The notes under the pieces were generated by a model. That model made no database searches, had not been told where the DNA came from, and saw only the letters and a list, made by a program, of their open reading frames with translations. Below are positions 25,443 to 33,455 of a DNA stretch of 64,000 nucleotides, piece after piece. Position numbers and translations under genes: made by a program. Every line of letters starts with the position of its first letter. The stretch's first letter is position 1. Origin of the DNA: Pseudomonas putida W15Oct28 (GTDB taxonomy: Bacteria; Pseudomonadota; Gammaproteobacteria; Pseudomonadales; Pseudomonadaceae); contig NZ_JENB01000022.1 in NCBI RefSeq assembly GCF_000708715.2, positions 1 through 64,000 of the forward strand, in the 5' to 3' direction.

Positions 25443-25600
25443 GTCTTGTCAAACCCTGGATCCGTCTCTGCGGATCTCTCCATGCAGGCTGGCATGGTGG
25501 GTCGCACGCGCCATGGTCTGTTGACCAAGTATGTTGACGCGTACCGGGCGAGCTGGGTGCTCGCGGGAGACTACTCCCCTAGGACGGTGCGGATTCTGCC
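25440..25600 (-). ncRNA. yybP-ykoY manganese riboswitch
   Basis: Reading the minus strand, the leader contains the conserved aptamer elements in order: AGGGGAGTAG (25571-25580 as CTACTCCCCT on the plus strand), then TCAACATACT (25527-25537) and the GTTTGACAAGACC segment near 25441-25455. These are the invariant loop sequences of the yybP-ykoY family that bind Mn2+. The gene downstream is a UPF0016 transporter, a classic partner. Outer boundaries are approximate. Confidence 0.85.
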
Positions 25601-25630
25601 TAGGCAAAACGCTTTCGGCAAGCGCTGTTT

Positions 25631-26629
25631 TTATCCGCGTGTTGCCTGATAGATCCGGAAACCGTCAGCGTCGGCGCGCACCTGGCAGTTGCCCAGCGCC
25701 CCTTCGATCAGCGGCTGGTAGCGCAGGAAGCTGTTGGCAACAAGGCGCATTTCGCCGCCTTTTCGCAGATGAACGGCCGATTTTTTCAGCAGGTTTTCCG
25801 AAGCCTGGTAATTGGTGTGCACCCCGGTGTGGAACGGCGGGTTGCTCAGGATCAGGCTCAGCTCGGTCGGTGCCGCGTCGATACCATCACCGCTGATCAC
25901 CTCGCCTTCCAGGCCGTTGGCCGCCAGCGTCAGGCGGCTGGCCGCCACGGCGAAGGCATCCACGTCCAGCAGCGTTACCCGGCTTTGTGGGTAGCGGCGC
26001 TTGACCGTTGCGCCCAATACCCCGGCGCCACAGCCGAAGTCCAGCACATGCCCGCTCGGCAGGCCGTCGAGGTGCTTGAGCAGCAGGGCGGTACCGCGGT
26101 CGAGGCGCCCGTGGCTGAATACGCCAGGCAGGCTGACCACTTGCAACGGGCCGTCTTCAAGGGCCAGTTCGAAGCGTTCGGCCAGGCTTTCCAGCGGCTT
26201 GGCCTCGGGCGCCTGCTCGATGGTGACTTGCCACAGCTGGCAGTGTCGGGCGCTGTCCAGCTTGCGCGGTTTGCCAAAGGCCTGCAGCTGTTTGGCAGCG
26301 CCTTCGATGCCGCCGCGCTTTTCGCCGACCAGGTACAGCTCGCGGCCGGCCAGGCGCGACGCCAGGGCATTGAGCAGGTAGGCAGCCAGCTCGCGGGACT
26401 TTGGCAGGAACAGCACGGCGCTGTCGAAGGTCACTTCAGGCGGTTCGACACCATGGTGGCTGCGGCCGGCAAAGCGGCTGTCGAGCAGGGCCTGATCGCC
26501 TGCGTGCCACGTCCAGGCCTGGGCCTGTGGCAATTGGCCGAGCAGGCCATCGGCGGGGGCGCCGGCGATCAGCAGCGGCCCCTGGAACAGCTCTGCCTGG
26601 CGGAGCAATACTTCACTGCGCGGGTCCAT
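25631..26629 (-). CDS. rsmC: 16S rRNA (guanine-1207-N2) methyltransferase RsmC
   Basis: A 332-residue SAM-dependent enzyme methylating G1207 of 16S rRNA in the 30S subunit. It consists of a degenerate N-terminal methyltransferase domain and a catalytic C-terminal one, with VLDFGCGAGVLGATV (motif I, about residue 200) and the LILSNPPFHTGV motif (about 260). The start at 26629 (MDPRSEVLLRQAELFQG) follows GGAGGCGTC; an upstream in-frame extension overlaps the next gene and is rejected. Confidence 0.93.
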   Translation of the reverse strand: MDPRSEVLLRQAELFQGPLLIAGAPADGLLGQLPQAQAWTWHAGDQALLDSRFAGRSHHGVEPPEVTFDSAVLFLPKSRELAAYLLNALASRLAGRELYLVGEKRGGIEGAAKQLQAFGKPRKLDSARHCQLWQVTIEQAPEAKPLESLAERFELALEDGPLQVVSLPGVFSHGRLDRGTALLLKHLDGLPSGHVLDFGCGAGVLGATVKRRYPQSRVTLLDVDAFAVAASRLTLAANGLEGEVISGDGIDAAPTELSLILSNPPFHTGVHTNYQASENLLKKSAVHLRKGGEMRLVANSFLRYQPLIEGALGNCQVRADADGFRIYQATRG

Positions 26630-26681
26630 GGACGACGCCTCCTGAAAAAGTGGCGCAGTGTAGCAGAGGCGGGCGCCCCGC

Positions 26682-27647
26682 TCAGCTGACCACGCGGCGT
26701 GGCTGGCCGGCGAAGAAGGCCTGGGCATTCTCGCTGAGCTGGCCGACGATGCGTTGGCGCGATTCCACTGCCCCCCAGGCGCTGTGCGGGGTGATGATCA
26801 GGCGCGGGATGCCGGGTGCGAGCAACGGGTTGCCGTTGACCGGTGGCTCCACGCTGAGCACGTCGGTGGCCGCGCCGCCCAGGTGACCACTGCGCAGGGC
26901 ATCGGCCAGCGCCTGTTCGTCGATCAGGCCGCCACGGGCGGTGTTGACCACCAGCGCACCAGGCTTGAGCTGAGCCAGTTCGTGGGCACCGAGCATGTGC
27001 CGGGTGTGCTCGTTCAGCGGGCAGTGCAGGGTCAGGGCATCGACTTGTGGCAGCAGTTCGTCCAGCGGCAGGCGGTCGGCGCGCTCCGGCCGGCCGGGTA
27101 TCTGCCCGCTCAGCACGCGCATGCCGAAGGCTTCGGCCAGCCGCGCCACCGCGCCGCCCAGTTCGCCGTGGCCGAGCAGGCCGAGGGTTTTGCCTTCCAG
27201 CTCGACGATGGGGAAGTCCAGCAGGCAGAACTGGCTGGCCTTGGCCCACTGGCCGTCCGCCACCGCCTGGTTGTAGTCGCACAGGCGGGTGGCCAGGGCC
27301 AGCAGCAGGGCGAGGGTGTGCTGCGCGACGGACGGCGTGCCGTAGCCCTGGCAGTTGCACACCGTGATGCCCTGGGCGCGCGCTGCTGCCAGGTCGACAT
27401 TGTTGGTGCCGGTGGCGGCCACCAGAATCAGCTTGAGCTGTGGGTTGGCGGCCAGGGTCGCGGCGTCGAGCATGACCTTGTTGCTGACCACCGCCACGGC
27501 GCCCTGCAGGCGCTCTGCGACCTGATCCGGACGGGTAGCGGCGAACAGCTCGAACTCATCGAACTGGCTTCGTAGCGGGGAAAGGTCGAGGTCACCGAGG
27601 TCCAGGGATTGGTGATCGAGAAACACGGCGCGACGCGGGCTGGGCAT
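26682..27647 (-). CDS. D-2-hydroxyacid dehydrogenase (glycerate/hydroxypyruvate reductase type)
   Basis: A 321-residue NAD(P)-dependent enzyme. The cofactor motif is in LGLLGHGELGGAVARLAEAFG (about residue 147), NTARGGLIDEQAL holds the substrate arginine (about 229) and ITPHSAWGA the catalytic histidine (about 285). This set fits glycerate dehydrogenase HprA, though other 2-hydroxyacids are possible. The start at 27647 gives MPSPRRAVFLDHQSLDLGD; the longer frame (to 27719) begins with an unlikely cysteine-rich stretch. The gene runs divergently from the acyl-CoA ligase. Confidence 0.88.
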   Translation of the reverse strand: MPSPRRAVFLDHQSLDLGDLDLSPLRSQFDEFELFAATRPDQVAERLQGAVAVVSNKVMLDAATLAANPQLKLILVAATGTNNVDLAAARAQGITVCNCQGYGTPSVAQHTLALLLALATRLCDYNQAVADGQWAKASQFCLLDFPIVELEGKTLGLLGHGELGGAVARLAEAFGMRVLSGQIPGRPERADRLPLDELLPQVDALTLHCPLNEHTRHMLGAHELAQLKPGALVVNTARGGLIDEQALADALRSGHLGGAATDVLSVEPPVNGNPLLAPGIPRLIITPHSAWGAVESRQRIVGQLSENAQAFFAGQPRRVVS

Positions 27648-27808
27648 CAGTAAGGCTCCGTTGGCAGGGCAGGGATGATCCATCACCCGGACAATGCCAC
27701 TCATACCCCGTGCAGCCAAATCATTCCTTCGGCTGATTTAGCCGTCACATTCGCGAACTACAGTAGTTACCAGATTTGTCCGGCACGCTTTTCAGAAAAG
27801 GGATACCC

Positions 27809-29491
27809 ATGCTGCAGACCCGCATCATAAAGCCCGCCGAGGGCGCCTACGACTACCCGCTGCTGATCAAACGCCTTTTGATGTCCGGCAGCCGCTATGA
27901 AAAGACCCGCGAAATCGTCTACCGCGACCAGTTGCGCCTGACGTACCCGCAGCTCAACGAGCGCATCGCGCGCCTGGCGAACGTGCTGACCGAGGCCGGG
28001 GTAAAGGCCGGTGACACGGTGGCGGTAATGGACTGGGACAGCCACCGCTACCTGGAGTGCATGTTCGCCATCCCGATGATTGGCGCCGTTGTGCACACCA
28101 TCAACGTGCGCCTGTCGCCCGAGCAGATCCTTTACACCATGAACCACGCCGAAGACCGCGTGGTGCTGGTCAACAGCGATTTCGTCGGCCTCTACCAGGC
28201 CATTGCCGGGCAACTGACCACCGTCGACAAGACCCTGTTGCTGACCGATGGCCCGGACAAGACCGCCGAGCTGCCCGGCCTGGTGGGCGAGTACGAGCAA
28301 CTGCTGGCAGCCGCCAGCCCGCGCTACGACTTCCCGGACTTCGACGAAAACTCGGTGGCCACCACCTTCTACACCACCGGCACCACCGGCAACCCCAAGG
28401 GCGTGTACTTCACCCATCGGCAATTGGTACTGCACACCTTGGCCGAAGCGTCGGTCACCGGCAGCATCGACAGCGTGCGCCTGCTGGGCAGCAACGACGT
28501 GTACATGCCCATCACCCCGATGTTCCATGTGCATGCCTGGGGCATTCCGTACGCCGCCACCATGCTTGGCATGAAACAGGTGTACCCAGGGCGCTACGAG
28601 CCGGACATGCTGGTCAAGTTGTGGCGCGAAGAAAAGGTCACGTTCTCCCATTGTGTGCCGACCATCCTGCAGATGCTGCTCAACTGCCCGAACGCGCAAG
28701 GGCAGGACTTCGGCGGCTGGAAGATCATCATCGGCGGCAGCTCGCTCAACCGTTCGCTGTACCAGGCTGCCTTGGCGCGTGGCATCCAGCTGACCGCCGC
28801 GTATGGCATGTCCGAAACCTGCCCGCTGATCGCCGCTGCGCACCTGAACGACGAGCTGCAGGCCGGCAGCGAGGATGAGCGCGTCACCTACCGCATCAAG
28901 GCCGGTGTGCCGGTGCCGCTGGTCGAGGCGGCCATTGTCGATGGCGACGGCAACTTCCTGCCGGCAGACGGCGAAACCCAGGGCGAGCTGGTGCTGCGCG
29001 CGCCGTGGCTGACCATGGGTTACTTCAAGGAGCCGGAAAAGAGCGAGGAGCTGTGGCAGGGGGGCTGGTTGCACACCGGCGACGTCGCCACCCTGGACGG
29101 CATGGGCTACATCGACATTCGTGACCGCATCAAGGATGTGATCAAGACCGGTGGCGAGTGGGTTTCCTCGCTCGACCTGGAAGACCTGATCAGCCGTCAC
29201 CCGGCCGTGCGCGAAGTGGCGGTGGTGGGGGTGGCCGACCCGCAGTGGGGCGAGCGCCCGTTTGCCCTGCTGGTGGTGCGCGACAGCCAGGCCATCGATG
29301 CCAAGGCGCTCAAGGACCATCTCAAGCCATTTGTCGAGCAAGGGCACATCAACAAGTGGGCGATTCCTAGCCAGATTGCCGTTGTTACTGAAATTCCCAA
29401 GACCAGTGTCGGCAAGCTCGACAAGAAACGCATCCGCCAGGACATCGTCCAGTGGCAGGCCAGCAACAGCGCGTTCCTTTCCACGCTGTAA
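27809..29491 (+). CDS. Fatty-acid/acyl-CoA ligase (AMP-forming)
   Basis: A 560-residue ANL-superfamily enzyme activating a fatty or related acid to its CoA ester. The phosphate-binding loop is TFYTTGTTGNPKGV (about residues 187-200), the A5 core is TAAYGMSETCPL, the hinge region includes GYIDIRDRIKDVIKTGGEWVSS, and the acyl-transfer lysine is in IPKTSVGKLDKKRI near the end. The form starting MLQTRIIKPAEGAYDYPLLI resembles the AlkK-type medium-chain ligases of pseudomonads. It precedes the DUF1302/DUF1329 pair on the same strand, suggesting a shared substrate. Specificity is inferred. Confidence 0.9.
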   Translation: MLQTRIIKPAEGAYDYPLLIKRLLMSGSRYEKTREIVYRDQLRLTYPQLNERIARLANVLTEAGVKAGDTVAVMDWDSHRYLECMFAIPMIGAVVHTINVRLSPEQILYTMNHAEDRVVLVNSDFVGLYQAIAGQLTTVDKTLLLTDGPDKTAELPGLVGEYEQLLAAASPRYDFPDFDENSVATTFYTTGTTGNPKGVYFTHRQLVLHTLAEASVTGSIDSVRLLGSNDVYMPITPMFHVHAWGIPYAATMLGMKQVYPGRYEPDMLVKLWREEKVTFSHCVPTILQMLLNCPNAQGQDFGGWKIIIGGSSLNRSLYQAALARGIQLTAAYGMSETCPLIAAAHLNDELQAGSEDERVTYRIKAGVPVPLVEAAIVDGDGNFLPADGETQGELVLRAPWLTMGYFKEPEKSEELWQGGWLHTGDVATLDGMGYIDIRDRIKDVIKTGGEWVSSLDLEDLISRHPAVREVAVVGVADPQWGERPFALLVVRDSQAIDAKALKDHLKPFVEQGHINKWAIPSQIAVVTEIPKTSVGKLDKKRIRQDIVQWQASNSAFLSTL

Positions 29492-29823
29492 CCGCCGTGC
29501 GGGTCGCGAACGTCAGAACGCGACCCGCACGCTAGAGGCCCCGGCGCCTTGCCAAATGGCAGAAATGCGCCATCCTTGAGCTCTGCCAGCCCGCAACCGG
29601 GACAACACTGCAGCGAGTTGGCGGCATGGAGCGCAAATCACACTTTAGAGGGATCAAGCGCCTGTGCCTTGCTGGCTATAGTCGGGGCCAGGGGATTTTC
29701 AGGAATGGGGGAGGGCGATACGCGCAAGCCGTGTCGCCGCAGGTGCAAACCTGCAAACCGGTCGCTCGGGCCGTTCTTGAAAGGACTCACTGCCATAACA
29801 ATAAAGTACATGGAGTAGCGTCG
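29492..29823. other. Intergenic region with a 12-bp perfect inverted repeat
   Basis: A 332-base gap. GTGCGGGTCGCG (29497-29508) and CGCGACCCGCAC (29519-29530) form a perfect hairpin just after the ligase stop, with no T-run behind it, so it is a probable Rho-dependent end or stabiliser. The remainder must hold the DUF1302 gene promoter; I find no clear boxes. A small reading frame at 29549-29818 shows no coding signs. Confidence 0.5.
29497..29530. terminator. Hairpin at the 3' end of the acyl-CoA ligase gene
   Basis: A 12-bp perfect stem with a 10-base loop, 6 bases after the stop codon. It lacks a T-tract, so Rho-independent termination is uncertain. Confidence 0.45.
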
Positions 29824-31710
29824 ATGAAATCTGCAAACCTGTTCTGGCGCCGGGCCAAGTTGCCTCTGGCCGTCAGCCTTGCTTCCACGCTCGCAAGTCC
29901 TGCTTTCGCTGTCAGTTTCAACATTGGTGAAATCGAAGGCCAGTTTGACTCGTCGCTCTCCATTGGCGCCAGCTGGTCGACGGCCAACCCCAACAAGAAC
30001 CTGATCGGGGTAAACAACGGCGGCAAGGGCCTGTCGCAGACCTCCGACGATGGCCACCTGAACTTCAAGAAGGGCGAAACGTTCTCCAAGATCTTCAAGG
30101 GCATCCATGACCTGGAGCTCAAGTACGGCGACACCGGCGTGTTCGTGCGTGGCAAGTACTGGTACGACTTCGAGCTGAAAGACGAAAGCCGCGAGTTCAA
30201 GGACATCAGCGACTCCAACCGCAAGGAAGGCGCCAAGTCGTCCGGCGCCGAACTGCTCGATGCGTTCGTCTATCACAACTATTCGATTGGCGACATGCCA
30301 GGCTCGGTGCGCCTGGGCAAACAGGTTGTCAGCTGGGGTGAAAGCACCTTCATCGGCGGCGGCATCAACTCGATCAACCCCATCGACGTGTCGGCGTTCC
30401 GCCGCCCTGGGGCCGAGATCAAGGAAGGCCTGATCCCGGTCAACATGTTCTACATCTCCCAGAGCCTGACCGATAACCTGTCGGCCGAGGCCTTCTACCA
30501 GATCGAGTGGGACCAGACGGTCGTCGACAACTGCGGCACGTTCTTCTCCCAGCCAGACATCATCGCAGACGGCTGTACCGACAACCTGCGCGTGCTCAAC
30601 AGCAGCCGCACGGTACCAGGCGCGGCCCAGCAGTTCCTCGCCTCCCGGGGCGTGGACATCAACGAGGAAGGGGTGATGGTGCGCCGCGGCGCCGACCGTG
30701 ATGCCCGCGACAGCGGCCAGTTCGGCGTGGCACTGCGCTATATGTTCGACCCGCTGGACACCGAGTTCGGTGCCTACTTCATGAACTACCACAGCCGCGC
30801 GCCGATCTTCAGCGCCACCGGCGCCCCAGCCTCGGTGTTCGCCGGCCTCAGCGCGCTGCCTGCACAATTGCGGGCGCTGGCACCGCTGATTGTGGCCGGT
30901 AACTCCGAGTACTTCGTCGAGTACCCCGAGGACATTCGCCTGTACGGCCTGAGCTTCTCCACTACGCTGCCTACGGGTACGGCCTGGAGTGGTGAGGTCA
31001 GCTATCGCCCCAATGCCCCCGTGCAGCTCAATACCACCGATATCCTGTTCTCGGGCGTGCGTCCGATTGGTGGCGCACTGACCAACGCTTCGCTGCTCAC
31101 CGGTACCCCTGGCCAAGACCTGCACGGCTACCGTCGCAAGGAAATCACTCAGTTCCAGACCACGCTGACGCACTTCTTCGACCAGGTCATGGGCGCCAGC
31201 CGCATGACCGTGGTGGGCGAACTTGGGGTCACCCACGTCGGCGGCCTGGAAAACGCACGCGAGACCCGCTATGGCCGTGACCCGGTATTCGGGCCTGGCC
31301 CGCTGCCTGCCACTGGCGGTGCGGACACCTGCCAGGCGCTCAATGCCAGCACCATCGCCGGCGCAGGTGCCGGGGCATCCACCACCAACCTGAATCGCAA
31401 ATGCGAGAACGACGGCTACACCACCAGCACCTCGTGGGGTTACCGCGCCCGGGTCATCTGGGACTACAACGACGTCTTCGCCGGGGTCAACCTCAAGCCC
31501 AGCGTGGCCTGGTCGCATGACGTGTCCGGCTATTCGCCCGGCCCTGGCGCCAACTTCGAGGAAGGCCGCAAGGCGGTCAGCCTGGGCCTGGACGCCGAGT
31601 ACCAGAACACCTACACCGCGAGCCTGTCGTACACCAACTTCTTCGACGGCAAGTACAGCACCGTGGATGACCGTGACTTTGTCGCGCTCAGCTTCGGCGT
31701 GAACTTCTAA
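29824..31710 (+). CDS. DUF1302 outer-membrane-associated protein
   Basis: A 628-residue exported protein. The signal peptide (KLPLAVSLASTLASPAFA) is followed by the start of the mature domain SFNIGEIEGQFDSSLSIGASWST. The C-terminal half has barrel-like alternating strands, ending in DDRDFVALSFGVNF with a terminal phenylalanine typical of outer-membrane proteins. DUF1302 and DUF1329 proteins occur side by side in pseudomonads and are linked to hydrophobic-compound uptake or export, often with RND/MMPL transporters. It begins the two-gene set with the DUF1329 gene 25 bases downstream. Confidence 0.88.
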   Translation: MKSANLFWRRAKLPLAVSLASTLASPAFAVSFNIGEIEGQFDSSLSIGASWSTANPNKNLIGVNNGGKGLSQTSDDGHLNFKKGETFSKIFKGIHDLELKYGDTGVFVRGKYWYDFELKDESREFKDISDSNRKEGAKSSGAELLDAFVYHNYSIGDMPGSVRLGKQVVSWGESTFIGGGINSINPIDVSAFRRPGAEIKEGLIPVNMFYISQSLTDNLSAEAFYQIEWDQTVVDNCGTFFSQPDIIADGCTDNLRVLNSSRTVPGAAQQFLASRGVDINEEGVMVRRGADRDARDSGQFGVALRYMFDPLDTEFGAYFMNYHSRAPIFSATGAPASVFAGLSALPAQLRALAPLIVAGNSEYFVEYPEDIRLYGLSFSTTLPTGTAWSGEVSYRPNAPVQLNTTDILFSGVRPIGGALTNASLLTGTPGQDLHGYRRKEITQFQTTLTHFFDQVMGASRMTVVGELGVTHVGGLENARETRYGRDPVFGPGPLPATGGADTCQALNASTIAGAGAGASTTNLNRKCENDGYTTSTSWGYRARVIWDYNDVFAGVNLKPSVAWSHDVSGYSPGPGANFEEGRKAVSLGLDAEYQNTYTASLSYTNFFDGKYSTVDDRDFVALSFGVNF

Positions 31711-31735
31711 GCATACAGATCCAGGACGACACGAC

Positions 31736-33100
31736 ATGAACAAGACCAGAAGTCTGCTGCAAGCCGGTGTACTGGGCCTGTCCCTGCTGGCGACCAGCGT
31801 CATGGCTGCGGTATCCGCCGACGAGGCGGCCAAGCTGGGCAGTACCCTGACCCCGATGGGCGCGGAGAAGGCCGGCAACGCCGATGGCTCGATCGGCCCG
31901 TGGGAGCCGCTGTCGAAGAGTGCGGGCAGCGTCGACGGCAAGGGCTTTTTGGCCGACCCGTATGGCAGTGAAAAGCCGCTGTTCACCATCACCGCGCAGA
32001 ACGCCGATCAGTACAAGGACAAGCTTTCGCCGGGCCAGCTGGCCATGTTCAAGCGCTACCCGGAAACCTTCAGGATTCCGGTATTCAAAACCCATCGCGG
32101 CTCCACGGTCCCTGCCGACGTGTTCGCTGCCATCAAGAAAAACGCCACCCAGACCACGCTGGTGGAAGGCGGCAACGGCTTGAACAACTTCGACACGGCG
32201 GTGCCGTTTCCGATCCCGAAAAGCGGCCTGGAAGTGATCTGGAACCACATCACCCGCTATCGGGGGGGCAGTGTCAGCCGCCTGGTAACCCAGGCCACGC
32301 CGCAGCAGAACGGCTCTTTCAACCCGGTGTACTTCTCCGACCAGTTCGTCTTCCGCGACAAGATGAAGGATTACGACCCCAGCAACCCGGGTAACATCCT
32401 GTTCTACTTCAAGCAGGAAGTCACCGCGCCCGCGCGACTGGCCGGGACCGTGCTGCTGGTTCACGAAACCCTCGACCAGGTGAAGGAGCCGCGCAAGGCC
32501 TGGATCTACAACGCCGGCCAGCGTCGCGTACGCCAGGCACCGCAAGTGTCGTACGACGGCCCGGGTACCGCTGCCGACGGCCTGCGTACCTCGGACAACC
32601 TGGACATGTTCAACGGTGCGCCAGACCGCTACGACTGGAAGCTGGAAGGCAAGAAGGAGCTGTATATCGCCTCCAACGCCTTCAAGCTGGATGACCCCAA
32701 GCTGAAGTACGCCGACATCATCAAGGCCGGGCACATCAACCAGGACCTGTCCCGTTACGAACTGCGCCGCGTCTGGCACGTGGTCGCAACCCTCAAGCCG
32801 GGCCAGCGGCACATCTACGCCAAGCGTGACTTCTACATCGATGAAGACACCTGGCAGGCCGCAGTGATCGACCAGTACGACGGGCGTGGCCAGCTGTGGC
32901 GCGTTTCCGAAGCCCATTCCCAGCCGTATTACAACAAAGAGGTGCCTTGGTACACCCTGGAAACCATCTACGACCTGCAGTCGGGTCGTTACCTGGCCCT
33001 GGGCATGAAAAACGAAGAGAAGCGTGCCTACGACTTCGGCTTCAGTGCCAGCAAGGCTGACTTCCAGCCTGCGGCGTTGCGCCAGTCGGGTATTCGTTGA
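31736..33100 (+). CDS. DUF1329 outer-membrane lipoprotein-sorting-like protein
   Basis: A 454-residue periplasmic protein with signal peptide ending SVMAAVSADEAAKLGSTLTPMGAE, the usual DUF1329 N-terminus. The body contains family blocks WIYNAGQRRVRQAPQVSYD and LYIASNAFKLDD, and the C-terminus includes DFYIDEDTWQAAVIDQYDGRGQLWRV, a LolA/LolB-like fold motif. It partners with the preceding DUF1302 protein. It likely helps move a hydrophobic ligand across the envelope. A terminator follows. Confidence 0.88.
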   Translation: MNKTRSLLQAGVLGLSLLATSVMAAVSADEAAKLGSTLTPMGAEKAGNADGSIGPWEPLSKSAGSVDGKGFLADPYGSEKPLFTITAQNADQYKDKLSPGQLAMFKRYPETFRIPVFKTHRGSTVPADVFAAIKKNATQTTLVEGGNGLNNFDTAVPFPIPKSGLEVIWNHITRYRGGSVSRLVTQATPQQNGSFNPVYFSDQFVFRDKMKDYDPSNPGNILFYFKQEVTAPARLAGTVLLVHETLDQVKEPRKAWIYNAGQRRVRQAPQVSYDGPGTAADGLRTSDNLDMFNGAPDRYDWKLEGKKELYIASNAFKLDDPKLKYADIIKAGHINQDLSRYELRRVWHVVATLKPGQRHIYAKRDFYIDEDTWQAAVIDQYDGRGQLWRVSEAHSQPYYNKEVPWYTLETIYDLQSGRYLALGMKNEEKRAYDFGFSASKADFQPAALRQSGIR

Positions 33101-33132
33101 TCTGAAAGCCCTTTACTCCGTGTGATCCCCAG

Positions 33133-33165
33133 AACGCCCCGGCTTGCCCGGGGCGTTTCTGTTTT
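33133..33165 (+). terminator. Rho-independent terminator after the DUF1329 gene
   Basis: AACGCCCCGG-CTTG-CCCGGGGCGTT forms a strong stem, followed by TCTGTTTT. Confidence 0.88.
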
Positions 33166-33173
33166 CCTGTAAT

Positions 33174-33268
33174 GGCCTCTTCGCGGGTAAACCCGCTCCC
33201 ACAGGGATCGCACCCAGCCTCAGACATGCACGGTACCTGTAGGAGCGGGTTTACCCGCGAAGAGGCCA
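33174..33268. repeat. REP pair (GCGGGTAAACCCGC type)
   Basis: GGCCTCTTCGCGGGTAAACCCGCTCCCACAG faces CCTGTAGGAGCGGGTTTACCCGCGAAGAGGCC, nearly perfect inverted units. Confidence 0.88.
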
Positions 33269-33455
33269 GTACAGGCAATAAATCTGCTGAATACCCACCC
33301 AAACCCCCGCCCCAGCCTTTGTCCATCAGTCATGTTGCTTTTTGTCGCAGTCTTTTCCGGGGCAATTGCGCCCATCATCTTCAAATGCGCTGCGTTACCG
33401 GCTAGTCTCGCAAGCATCCATACCGCCGTAGCCCTCCACCCAGAACGAGCCGGCC

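Larger units (their letters stand above)
33101..33455. other. Intergenic region holding a terminator and a REP pair
   Basis: 355 bases between the DUF1329 gene and the LuxR regulator. It holds a terminator (33133-33165), a REP pair (33174-33268) and about 185 bases of presumed promoter for the regulator. No gene is seen. Confidence 0.6.

Noticed and set aside
29549..29818. Small frame upstream of the DUF1302 gene
   Set aside because: Cysteine- and arginine-rich translation without coding character; better explained as leader sequence.
29638..31992. A 784-codon minus-strand frame
   Set aside because: Lies opposite the clear DUF1302 gene, with no recognisable motif and an amino-acid bias typical of antisense frames.
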